Assembly: GCF_003569915.1 (NCBI RefSeq)
Contig: NZ_KZ984440.1
Span: 288,658 to 352,657, forward strand
DNA length: 64,000 nt
Direction of reading: 5' to 3'
Source: Comamonas testosteroni
Lineage (GTDB): Bacteria; Pseudomonadota; Gammaproteobacteria; Burkholderiales; Burkholderiaceae_C
Both the position numbers and the translations under genes were made by a program. The first letter of the stretch is position 1; the number at the start of each line of letters is the position of its first letter. Positions 26,346 to 34,594 of the stretch are shown here, piece after piece. The notes under the pieces are model-generated. The model made no database searches, was not told the origin of the DNA, and saw nothing but the letters and a program-made list of their open reading frames with translations.

Positions 26346-27620
26346 GTGAGTGATCTTCCCGCCAGCATAGAAGTCAAACCAAGACGCATTGCGCATCTGG
26401 ACATGGATGCGTTCTATGCGTCCGTGGAGCTGCTGCGCTATCCGCAGCTCAAGGGCTTGCCGGTTGTCATCGGTGGTGGCCGCAGAGCGCCCGATGACGA
26501 GTTGCTGGCGCGCCATGCAGGCCTGCCGCTGGCGGAGATTCCCGTCGAAGATTTCCCCTTACTGCGTGACTACACCGGGCGCGGCGTGATCACCACGGCC
26601 ACCTATGCGGCGCGGCAGTTTGGCGTGGGCTCGGCCATGGGCATGATGAAGGCCGCCAAGCTCTGCCCGCAGGCGATTTTGTTGCCGGTGGACTTTGCCG
26701 AGTACCGGCGCTTTTCGCGGGCCTTCAAAGAGATCATTTTGTCCATTGCTCCCATCATGGAGAACCGAGGTGTGGACGAGGTCTATATCGACTTCACCGA
26801 GGTCCCCGGCGGACAGCGCGACGGCGGGCGCGTGCTGGCGCGGCTGATTCAGAAAAGCATTTTTGATAGCACGGGACTCACCTGTTCTGTAGGCGTGGCC
26901 CCTAACAAGCTGTTGGCCAAGATGGCCAGCGAGTTCAACAAGCCCAATGGCATCTCCATCGTTCAGCCCGAAGACCTGCAAAGCCTGATCTGGCCGCTGG
27001 CCTGCCGCAAGGTCAATGGCATAGGGCCGAAGGCCGATGCCAAGCTCAAAAGCCTGGGCATAGAAACCATTGGTGATCTTGCCGCGCAAAGCCTGCCGCA
27101 ACTGCTGCACTGGTTTGGCAAGAGTTACGGCCACTGGCTGCATGAATCAGCCTGGGGCCGCGACGAGCGACCCGTGGTGACAGAGAGTGAGCCGGTCTCC
27201 ATGAGCCGAGAGACCACCTTTGAGCGCGATTTGCATGCCGTGCGCGACAAGGCCGAGCTGGGAGCCATCTTTACCGACCTGTGCGAGCGCGTGGCCGACG
27301 ATTTGCAGCGCAAAGGCTATGTGGGCCGCACCGTGGGCATCAAGCTGCGCTATGACGACTTCAAGATCGCCACGCGCGACCAGACCTTGCCCCTGCCCAT
27401 CCATGATGCGGTGGCCATTCGCCAGGCTGCGGGCCAGTGCCTCAAGCGGGTGCCGCTGGGCAAGCGCATCCGTTTGCTGGGTGTCAAGGTTTCGGGGCTG
27501 ATTCGCGCTGCTGACTGGCAGGCCAGTGTCAATGATCCTGTGGCGCGGGAGTCACTGCTCAAGCCTCATGGCTTGACCTCTATCAAGAATCAGGACCCCT
27601 ATACCGTTCCCTTGTTCTAA
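26346..27620 (+). CDS. dinB: DNA polymerase IV (Y family)
   Basis: Translesion DNA polymerase. 424 aa, longer than E. coli DinB (351). The first catalytic Asp lies in HLDMDAFYASVE (Asp19), the second acidic pair in VDEVYIDFTE (Asp144, Glu145). Helix-hairpin-helix residues NGIGPKADAKL occur around 224. The finger region carries an extra ~35 residues between VVIGGGRR and GVITTATYAAR. The sequence continues past the little-finger domain to FKIATRDQTLP and beyond. Start GTG at 26346 directly behind a hairpin; no SOS (LexA) box is evident upstream. Confidence 0.9.
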   Translation: MSDLPASIEVKPRRIAHLDMDAFYASVELLRYPQLKGLPVVIGGGRRAPDDELLARHAGLPLAEIPVEDFPLLRDYTGRGVITTATYAARQFGVGSAMGMMKAAKLCPQAILLPVDFAEYRRFSRAFKEIILSIAPIMENRGVDEVYIDFTEVPGGQRDGGRVLARLIQKSIFDSTGLTCSVGVAPNKLLAKMASEFNKPNGISIVQPEDLQSLIWPLACRKVNGIGPKADAKLKSLGIETIGDLAAQSLPQLLHWFGKSYGHWLHESAWGRDERPVVTESEPVSMSRETTFERDLHAVRDKAELGAIFTDLCERVADDLQRKGYVGRTVGIKLRYDDFKIATRDQTLPLPIHDAVAIRQAAGQCLKRVPLGKRIRLLGVKVSGLIRAADWQASVNDPVARESLLKPHGLTSIKNQDPYTVPLF

Positions 27621-27750
27621 GGAGACAGCATGTATCGCGACGGTGTGCGATGATGCTAGTTGTGAAATTGTGTATCAGTGCTTACAACTACGGGTAGGCA
27701 CCAAGTACCAGTCTCAAACAACAAACAGGCTCAATGGAGGAGTGGAAGGC

Positions 27751-29307
27751 ATGCGTTTGAATCTGCCCGTTACCCAGAATAACTATGACTTCCCGGGCAA
27801 TGAACTGCTGGTGTCCAGCACGAATACCAAAGGCGAAATCACCCATTGCAACCCGGCGTTTGTGCGGGTCAGCGGCTATACCTATGAGGAGCTGATCGGC
27901 CAGCCGCACAACCTCATTCGCCACCCGGACATGCCTCCCGCCGCGTTCAAGGACATGTGGCGCACCATCGCCCACGGCTACCCCTGGACGGCGCTGGTCA
28001 AGAATCGCCGCAAGAATGGCGACCATTACTGGGTGCGGGCCAATGTCACGCCCATCATGGAAGGCGGCAAACCCAGCGGCTATCTGTCCGTGCGTACCAA
28101 GCCCGCTGCCGACGAGGTGGCGGCTGCCGAGGCGCTGTACGCCACGATGCGCGAGGAAGAGAAAAAAGGGCAGACGAGCTTTCGCCTGCGCGCGGGCCAG
28201 GTGCGCCGCCTGGGGCTAATGGGTCTGTGGGATAGCCGCAAGGATGTGGGGCTGGTGGCCCGCATGGCCTGGCTGTTGTCCGTGGTGGCACTGATCGTTT
28301 TGCTGCCCGACCTGCTGGGCTGGCAAGGCATGGGTGCACTGGCGTGGCGCGCAGCCGGCCTGGTGCTGGGCGGCGGCTTTGTGCTGTGGCGCTTTTACCG
28401 CCGCTGCGTGGCGGGTCTGCAGGAGGCCAGCCGCTTTGCGGCCGATGTCGCCAGCTGCAACCTGAGCACGGAATGCAACCAGGATTACAACGGCGAGATG
28501 GGGGCACTCCTGCTGCGACTGCAGCAGATTCAGATCAACCTGCGCGCCGTGGTGGGCGATGTGCGCACGGAGGTGCGCAGCTTCTCCGATACGGCGCGTG
28601 ACATCTCCCAGAGCAGCTACGACCTGGCCATGCGCACCGAGGCCCAGGCGAGCAATCTGCAGCAGACGGCGGCCTCCATGGAGGAGATTTCCGGCACCGT
28701 GGCGCAGACGGCGGACACGGCGCAATTCATGGAAGGCGTCAGTGACGAAAGCCGCAAGGTGGCCAGCCGCAGCGGCGCGGCCATCAGCGAAGTGGGCGAT
28801 GCCATGGAGCATATCCGTGCTTCGTCCACACGCATGAGCGAAATCATTGGCGTGATCGAAAGCATTGCCTTCCAGACCAATCTGCTGGCGCTCAATGCCG
28901 CCGTGGAGGCCGCGCGCGCCGGGGAGCAAGGCCGCGGCTTTGCCGTGGTGGCGGGCGAGGTGCGGGCACTGGCCCAGCGCAGTGCCGAAGCCGCCAAGGA
29001 GATCAGCGTGCTCATCAACCGCACGGTCGATGGCATCAACGACGGCAACGCGCGCATGCGCGCTGCAGGGCAGACGATTGACGGCATGGTCGATTCCGTG
29101 GGCAAGGTCAGCGAACTGGTGCACCAGATCAGCATTGCCACGCGCGAGCAGTCGATCGGCATCTCGCAGGTCAATGAGGCCGTGGCCCAGCTCGACTCAG
29201 TGACGCAGCAAAATGCGGCGCTGGTGGAGCAGTCCACCAGTGCAGCGGGATCGTTGCATCAAAGCGCAAAGACGCTGGAACGCTCGGTAGACGTGTTTCA
29301 TCTTTGA
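27751..29307 (+). CDS. Aer-like PAS-containing methyl-accepting chemotaxis protein
   Basis: 518-aa chemoreceptor. An N-terminal PAS domain (about 8-125) reads VSGYTYEELIGQPHNLIRHPDMPPAAF in pieces typical of FAD-binding Aer sensors (redox/oxygen taxis). Two hydrophobic segments at about 170-215 form a membrane hairpin, followed by a HAMP-like stretch. The signalling tip is highly conserved (IESIAFQTNLLALNAAVEAA). There is no C-terminal CheR/CheB docking pentapeptide. The start at 27751 has GGAGG upstream; an earlier GTG would add 36 unrelated residues. No other chemotaxis genes are nearby. Confidence 0.87.
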   Translation: MRLNLPVTQNNYDFPGNELLVSSTNTKGEITHCNPAFVRVSGYTYEELIGQPHNLIRHPDMPPAAFKDMWRTIAHGYPWTALVKNRRKNGDHYWVRANVTPIMEGGKPSGYLSVRTKPAADEVAAAEALYATMREEEKKGQTSFRLRAGQVRRLGLMGLWDSRKDVGLVARMAWLLSVVALIVLLPDLLGWQGMGALAWRAAGLVLGGGFVLWRFYRRCVAGLQEASRFAADVASCNLSTECNQDYNGEMGALLLRLQQIQINLRAVVGDVRTEVRSFSDTARDISQSSYDLAMRTEAQASNLQQTAASMEEISGTVAQTADTAQFMEGVSDESRKVASRSGAAISEVGDAMEHIRASSTRMSEIIGVIESIAFQTNLLALNAAVEAARAGEQGRGFAVVAGEVRALAQRSAEAAKEISVLINRTVDGINDGNARMRAAGQTIDGMVDSVGKVSELVHQISIATREQSIGISQVNEAVAQLDSVTQQNAALVEQSTSAAGSLHQSAKTLERSVDVFHL

Positions 29308-29329
29308 TAGCATCAGGGCATCAGTCAAA

Positions 29330-29358
29330 GGCAGCTGACACAGACAGCTGCCTTTTTT
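29330..29358 (+). terminator. intrinsic terminator after the chemoreceptor gene
   Basis: GGCAGCTG/CAGCTGCC perfect 8-bp stem with seven-base loop, then six T. Confidence 0.9.
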
Positions 29359-29383
29359 GTATCTGCTGCTTGAGGATTGCCCA

Positions 29384-31714
29384 ATGAATGTGGTGCTGAC
29401 CCTGGTGTCCATTGCCGTGCTGGCCCTGTGTCTGCTCGTCTGGCTGATCTCGCGCCTGAGCGGGCGGGAAGGACCGAAAGCCCAGCTGCCCGATGCTGTC
29501 GCCAAGGTGGAGCCAGCGGATGCCGCCCCTGAGCCCTCGATTGCCCATTTGCTGCAAAATACAGAGCACCAAGTCCATGAAGAACATGGACAGGAGGCCC
29601 ATAAGGATGTAAGTTTTCGCATGCAGGGCGAGCGCGGCATGGGCGGGCCTGTGTATGGCGATGTGATGTGCGCCGATGGCGTCTATCTGCCCCATGTCTG
29701 GGAGTCGGACATGCACACCTCGTTTGATGGACGCTGGTTGCGCACCGGCTTTTACGACAGTGAAGTCGCCCATCTGGTCGATCGCAAATCGCGCCGCAGC
29801 TGGCTCATCAACGCTGCAGAAGGTGAGCTGCTGGACGCCGTGCACTGGCGCGTGCCGCGCTGGAATGGGGAGACCATCAACGAAAGCGGCATGGCTGATG
29901 ACGCCCATGTGGTGATGTCTGATGCCAGTTTTGAAGCCTGGCTGGGCGAGCATGTGAGCCATGCAGCCCAGCCGCTGGTGGAGCTGCGCGATATTGCCGT
30001 GCCGCTGGAATGCGTGCCCGCCGAAGCCGCGGACAAGCCCCCGCATCTGAGCACCGCACCCCAGCCGCAAAGCGCGGATGGCAAGCAGCAAGCGCCTTTG
30101 CCCGCACCTGCCGCGCCAGAGCTGACGCTGGATCGTCACTGGCCCGCATCGCTGCGCAGGCTGCGCTATCCCTTGCAACCGCTGCAGCAAGCCAGCTGGC
30201 AACTGCTGATGAATGGTCAGCCTACAGGCTGGGTGCTCGATCAGGAACCGGCCATGGTCTGGCGCGCAGATGGGCAAGGGCTGGCGCTTTACGCTTATCC
30301 GCAGCAGGGGGAAGAAAACTCGATTCGCCGGCTGGTGGTCTGGACTGCAGAAAAAGGCTGGCAGCAGTGGCCGCAACTGCTGCCCTATGACCGCAAGCCC
30401 TGGACCGTGGAGATGTTCTGGCCCGATGAGATCGATTCGCGCCCCCCGCTGCAGTGGAGTGGCAATGTGCTCAAGCAGCGCGTGCAGATTGATACGCCGG
30501 GCATTGAGCGGCTGCATGACGGCACCAACATCAGCCTGACGGTCAGTCGTACCGAGGCCTGCGCCGGTCATGCGCGGGATGGGCGGGTCTTGCTCAAGGA
30601 CAGGCCCGACACCACTTTTTGCTGGCTGCGTGACCCGGCGCAACCTCAGATCTGGCGCGCGCAGAGCGAGCCCGTGCTGGGCAAGCCGCTGACCTGGACG
30701 CTGAGCAAGGAAGCCAAGGATGAACAGGGCGAGACCTCGGCATGGAATCTGCAATGGGGCGAAAAGCACTTGAGCGGCAGCTGGGCGCTGGAGCATCTGG
30801 TGGTCAAGGGCCGCTGGGCCGTGCTCATGCCTTTTGCCAGAGCGCCTGTTCGTGGTGGCGCGGGGCAGATTCAGATCTGGGATGGCGAGCGCCTGCAGAC
30901 CGTGGACCTGCCATGGCCGGTGATGCGTATCAGTGCCTTGCCGACTCTGGATGGCAGCATGGCCGAACGTGTGGAACTGGTGGCGCTGGTTGCCAGTCTG
31001 GACGAAAAAGACTGGGACCCGAATACGGGCAGCTGGCGCTGGAATATGCATTCCGTCTCATCGAGCCATCTGGCGCGACCCGACTGGCGCCCGCTCTATC
31101 AGCGCCGCGCAATTGCGCCGGATGCGCAAGGCCGCTGGCGGCTGCTGCCGCGCTGGCGCGAAGCGACGCAGATTCAGCACCCCTGTGCCGACGGCGACTA
31201 CGTCTGGCGCGATGCTGCGCGTGGCGATGCCCTGTGGTGGTGGGGCGGTCAGAACGAGCGCGTCAACGATTACTGGAGCGAGGACGAATGCCGCATCGAA
31301 GGTGTGAGCATGACGCGCAGTGGTCTGGCGCTGTGCGGCACAGGCCCTTCGGCCTGTCCGCATCCTGCCGGTGAAGGTTGGGCCGTGCTGGAGTTTCTGG
31401 AGCGGCGCTATGGCCAGCCAGACCGCTGGAAGCTGCACTGGCTCAACCCCGTGGAAAAGGAATTGCGCACGCTGGAACTGGTCGCCAATATGCCTCAGAT
31501 CAAGGGCTGGGACACGCAGGGCCTGCAGTGGCAGGAACTGAGTCCAGAAAGCGAGGAGCAGGCCCCGGCACCGCAACTGGTGACGCTGTCGATGTGGGGC
31601 AAGGCCGAAGTCGAGCCTCTGCGCCAGGGCACGAACGGGCTTTGGCTGCGCAAGCAGGATTTGCGTTATGCGCAGACTTTGTTGGGGCAGGATGATTGCC
31701 CGTGGGGGCGTTAG
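29384..31714 (+). CDS. large membrane-anchored protein of unknown function
   Basis: 776 aa; I do not recognise the family. Residues 1-24 (MNVVLTLVSIAVLALCLLVW) form one hydrophobic anchor, followed by a charged linker and then a long soluble region unusually rich in Trp (for example WWWGGQNERVNDYW and repeated W-x-L/W-R units). A Pro/Ala/Gln-rich hinge lies at about 220-245. The repeated short W-containing beta-like segments suggest a beta-propeller or similar repeat fold, but this is inference. No catalytic motif is seen. GAGGA precedes the ATG at 29384. It stands between a terminator and a C-rich repeat, so it is its own transcript. Confidence 0.7.
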   Translation: MNVVLTLVSIAVLALCLLVWLISRLSGREGPKAQLPDAVAKVEPADAAPEPSIAHLLQNTEHQVHEEHGQEAHKDVSFRMQGERGMGGPVYGDVMCADGVYLPHVWESDMHTSFDGRWLRTGFYDSEVAHLVDRKSRRSWLINAAEGELLDAVHWRVPRWNGETINESGMADDAHVVMSDASFEAWLGEHVSHAAQPLVELRDIAVPLECVPAEAADKPPHLSTAPQPQSADGKQQAPLPAPAAPELTLDRHWPASLRRLRYPLQPLQQASWQLLMNGQPTGWVLDQEPAMVWRADGQGLALYAYPQQGEENSIRRLVVWTAEKGWQQWPQLLPYDRKPWTVEMFWPDEIDSRPPLQWSGNVLKQRVQIDTPGIERLHDGTNISLTVSRTEACAGHARDGRVLLKDRPDTTFCWLRDPAQPQIWRAQSEPVLGKPLTWTLSKEAKDEQGETSAWNLQWGEKHLSGSWALEHLVVKGRWAVLMPFARAPVRGGAGQIQIWDGERLQTVDLPWPVMRISALPTLDGSMAERVELVALVASLDEKDWDPNTGSWRWNMHSVSSSHLARPDWRPLYQRRAIAPDAQGRWRLLPRWREATQIQHPCADGDYVWRDAARGDALWWWGGQNERVNDYWSEDECRIEGVSMTRSGLALCGTGPSACPHPAGEGWAVLEFLERRYGQPDRWKLHWLNPVEKELRTLELVANMPQIKGWDTQGLQWQELSPESEEQAPAPQLVTLSMWGKAEVEPLRQGTNGLWLRKQDLRYAQTLLGQDDCPWGR

Positions 31715-31800
31715 CCCCCCTGTGCCGCTATGCGGCTTCCCCCCGAGGGGGACGGCAGCATCGCCGCGAGGCGGCTCTTGCTGGCTGCCTCTGACTTGGT
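31715..31800. repeat. C-rich betaproteobacterial intergenic repeat
   Basis: CCCCCCTGTGCCGCTATGCGG, then TTCCCCCCGAGGGGGACGGC. It shares the CCCCCCGAGGGGG core with 58622-58720 and contains a strong local palindrome; it resembles the common Comamonadaceae intergenic repeat between convergent genes. Confidence 0.6.
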
Positions 31801-31827
31801 CTGCCTCAGTTTTAGGCGCTGTTTAAC

Positions 31828-32673
31828 CTACTGACGGGCGGTACGCACGTTGGCGGGCAGGGCGCCGGGGTGGCTGGTGCGGTAGGGGTTGATGTCAAGA
31901 CCGCCGCGGCGCGTGTAGCGGGCGTAGACGGACAGTTTGATGGGTTTGCAGCGGGCCCAGACGTCCATGAAGATGCGCTCCACGCATTGCTCATGGAATT
32001 CGTTGTGGTTGCGAAAGCTCACCAGATATTGCAGCAGGCCTTCCTGATCGATTTGCGCGCCGCTGTACTGAATCTGCACGCTGCCCCAGTCAGGCTGGCC
32101 GGTGACCAGGCAGTTGCTCTTGAGCAGATTGCTGACCAGAGTCTCCGTCACCGGGGCTTCGTCATGGTTGGCGCGTAGCAGCTCGGGAGCGGGGGTGTAC
32201 TGGGTGCATTCCACATCGAGGCGGTCCAGCAGCAGGCCGTCCAGCTCATGCACTTGCTGCGCATCGAACTTCTCGAAGTCGATCAGCTGCACGCCAATGC
32301 TGCCTTTTTTGTCGCTGCCGCGCCATGCGGCTTCGGACAGGTCGGCGCGCAGCCGCGTCAGCACTTCGCTGGCGTCGGCAAAGCGGCTGTTGTTGAAACT
32401 GTTCAGGTACAGCTTGAAGGACTTGCTCTCGATGAGGTTGGGCGTTTCGCAAGGGATGGTGAAATGCACCAGCGCCACTTGCGGCTTGCCGTGCAGGTTC
32501 AGCCAGGACAGCTCGAACGCCGTCCACAGATCGGCACCGAAGAAGGGCGGGTTGCTGCCTGCGCCGATTTCTTCACGCTTGACCAGACGTGGAATGGGAA
32601 AGAGCAGGGATGCGTCGTACTGGTCCACATAGGCCGAGCTTTTGCCCAGCTGCGATTGTTCGGGGGTATTCAT
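31828..32673 (-). CDS. queF: NADPH-dependent 7-cyano-7-deazaguanine reductase
   Basis: Reduces preQ0 to preQ1 in queuosine tRNA modification. 281 aa, the long bimodular QueF type (E. coli 282). The catalytic Cys188 and Asp195 lie in [11 protein letters not shown]; the NADPH/QueF motif [13 protein letters not shown] is at about 82-94; the substrate-binding Glu is in [10 protein letters not shown]. No other queuosine genes are adjacent. Confidence 0.95.
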   Translation of the reverse strand: MNTPEQSQLGKSSAYVDQYDASLLFPIPRLVKREEIGAGSNPPFFGADLWTAFELSWLNLHGKPQVALVHFTIPCETPNLIESKSFKLYLNSFNNSRFADASEVLTRLRADLSEAAWRGSDKKGSIGVQLIDFEKFDAQQVHELDGLLLDRLDVECTQYTPAPELLRANHDEAPVTETLVSNLLKSNCLVTGQPDWGSVQIQYSGAQIDQEGLLQYLVSFRNHNEFHEQCVERIFMDVWARCKPIKLSVYARYTRRGGLDINPYRTSHPGALPANVRTARQ

Positions 32674-32689
32674 GGGTTCAAAAATAGTG

Positions 32690-32728
32690 AAAGCGCAGAC
32701 TACAAAAACAATAGCAGTCTGCGCTTTT
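32690..32728 (-). terminator. hairpin/terminator between queF and the dioxygenase gene
   Basis: AAAGCGCAGACT (32690-32701) pairs perfectly with AGTCTGCGCTTT (32716-32727). It may end the upstream minus-strand gene. The loop ACAAAAACAATAGC shares bases with the mini-repeat family. Confidence 0.65.
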
Positions 32729-32751
32729 GATATACGGACTGGAATGCGTTT

Positions 32752-33651
32752 TTACTTGAATTCGCGTTCCCGCAGCCATTTGGTGGCAATCCACTTCTCG
32801 CCCTCCAGCACGGGCGCTCCGCCATGCAGGGTCTTGGTGGCCGGGTCGGGGCGGTTATAGCTGAAGAACACGGCATTGCCGCGCCGTGGCACGACTTGCA
32901 GACCCACATCGGGGAAAGTGGTCGCGCCGCCGCGTGTGGGCTCGTTCAGGTACATGACCAGCGTGCCCACGCGTTGCCCGCCGCGCTTGAGGATGGTGGG
33001 CGTGCCGGGCTCGTTGGGCGCGAAATAGTCGTAATGCGGCTTGTACTCGGCACCTGGGCGGTAGTGCAGCACCTGCAGGCCTTCGCCGTTTTCCAGCGGC
33101 CAGTTCAGCAGGCGGGCAATGCGCTCCTCTATGCGGCGTATGACCTCATTTTCGCCGCGCTGAAAGAACATGCCATTGCTGGTGCGGTCGTCGTTAACGG
33201 ATTCGCCGCCGCTCTGGTTATCCACCGTCAGCGAGCGCTGCATGCGCGGGCGCGCAGCATTGATGATGGCGTCACATTCTTCATCCGAGAGCAGATTGCC
33301 AAACACCACGACGCGCGGGTTGCGCAAGCTGGTGAGCACATGGACTTCGCGGTCACCGGCGTTGATGTAGCAAGGGTCGGACTGCAGATCCGGCTCCGGC
33401 ACGCCCGACACATGCACCTGAACCTGCACATCACTCTTGGGCAGAGCCTGCGCAAACGGGAAGGGCAGCTCGCCTTCCTCGGGCAGAGCCAGCGCGCGGC
33501 GTGCCAGATGCTCGGCCCAGCCCGCAGTGCGAATGGACTGCAGCAGCGAAGGCAGGGGCACGCCGGCGGCGCTTTGCGTGCGCACCCATTGCATCAGCTC
33601 AGGGGTCAATCCGGGTGGAATGTGAAACTCGCCTTGGGTAGATGTGCTCAT
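32752..33651 (-). CDS. 2-oxoglutarate/Fe(II) dioxygenase, prolyl 4-hydroxylase-like
   Basis: 299 aa. The C-terminal P4Hc domain (about 110-299) carries the iron ligands His206, Asp208 (PHYDYF) and His276 (TLHGG), and the 2-oxoglutarate-binding Lys286. The N-terminal 100 residues lack a clear family match. Bacterial relatives hydroxylate prolines, in Pseudomonas on EF-Tu; the target here is unknown. Follows yaaA on the same strand with a 58-base gap. Confidence 0.85.
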   Translation of the reverse strand: MSTSTQGEFHIPPGLTPELMQWVRTQSAAGVPLPSLLQSIRTAGWAEHLARRALALPEEGELPFPFAQALPKSDVQVQVHVSGVPEPDLQSDPCYINAGDREVHVLTSLRNPRVVVFGNLLSDEECDAIINAARPRMQRSLTVDNQSGGESVNDDRTSNGMFFQRGENEVIRRIEERIARLLNWPLENGEGLQVLHYRPGAEYKPHYDYFAPNEPGTPTILKRGGQRVGTLVMYLNEPTRGGATTFPDVGLQVVPRRGNAVFFSYNRPDPATKTLHGGAPVLEGEKWIATKWLREREFK

Positions 33652-33709
33652 GGTGAGATGCTAGTGTGCTGCGCGCGCAATATCAATCAATGCCGCGGTC
33701 AATGCGGCT

Positions 33710-34495
33710 TCAATCTTCCAGTCTGCGGCGGAAAACCAGACGCGCAGGAGTGGAGGCGGACTCGGCCAGCGCATAGCCTTCCAGATCGAACTTGCGCAGA
33801 TCGGCAATCTTTCTGGCCTTGTGCTGCACGGCCCAGCGCACCATCAGCCCGCGCGCGCGCTTGGCGTGGAAGCTGATGATCTTGTACTTGCCGCCCTTGT
33901 AGTCTTCAAACACGCATTCGACCACAGGCGCCTTGAGGGCCTTGAGGTCCACGGACTTGAAATACTCCTGCGAGGCCAGATTGACCACAATGCGCTCGGG
34001 CTCGGGTTGTTCGCTGCTGCGCTCGTTCAGATAGTCCGCAATCTGCGTGCCCCAGAACTGATAGAGATTGCTGCCCTTGGCGTTTTCCAGGCGCGTGCCC
34101 ATCTCCAGGCGATAGGGCTGCAGCAGGTCCAGCGGGCGCAGCGCGCCGTACAGGCCGCTCAGAATCACCACATGGCTTTGCGCCCAGTCCAGCTCCTTGG
34201 GCTTGAGGCTGTGCGCATTCAGACCCTCGTACACATCGCCATTGAAGGCCAGCACGGCCTGGCGCGAGTTCTTTGCAGTGAACTTGGCACTGAAAGCCTC
34301 GTAGCGGCCCACATTGAGCACGGCCAGCTTGTCGCTGATGCTCATGAGTTCAGAAATCTGCTGCGGCGATTTTTCGCGCAGCACTTCGATCAGTTCCAGC
34401 GGCTGCTTTTTGAAGACAGGCAGCGTGTGGGGCAGATCGGCGGGGACAGGGCTTTCATAGTCCAGCGACTTGGCGGGAGAGATCAGAAACAGCAT
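33710..34495 (-). CDS. yaaA: peroxide stress protein YaaA (DUF328/UPF0246)
   Basis: 261 aa, full family length. It opens MLFLISPAKSLDYESPVP and carries YGALRPLDLLQPYRLEMGT and FHAKRARGLMVRW, hallmarks of YaaA. The E. coli protein lowers intracellular iron under H2O2 stress and binds DNA. It is transcribed away from the rne terminator. Confidence 0.93.
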   Translation of the reverse strand: MLFLISPAKSLDYESPVPADLPHTLPVFKKQPLELIEVLREKSPQQISELMSISDKLAVLNVGRYEAFSAKFTAKNSRQAVLAFNGDVYEGLNAHSLKPKELDWAQSHVVILSGLYGALRPLDLLQPYRLEMGTRLENAKGSNLYQFWGTQIADYLNERSSEQPEPERIVVNLASQEYFKSVDLKALKAPVVECVFEDYKGGKYKIISFHAKRARGLMVRWAVQHKARKIADLRKFDLEGYALAESASTPARLVFRRRLED

Positions 34496-34522
34496 GGCTT
34501 GGACTCAATAACAGGTGCAATG

Positions 34523-34571
34523 AAAAAGGGCCAAGGCCCCGCCCACCGAAGTGGACAGCGCCCCTGGCCCT
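34523..34571 (-). terminator. intrinsic terminator of rne
   Basis: On the minus strand AGGGCCA/TGGCCCT closes a long GC-rich stem with a nested CCAC-UUCG-type GTGG hairpin, followed by TTTTTC. It lies just after the rne stop. Confidence 0.8.
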
Positions 34572-34594
34572 GTGATGACAACCAAGCTGTGTGA

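Noticed and set aside
27657..27690. TAGTTGT/ACAACTA inverted repeat before the chemoreceptor gene
   Set aside because: Seven-base arms with a 20-base loop are too weak to call an operator or terminator.
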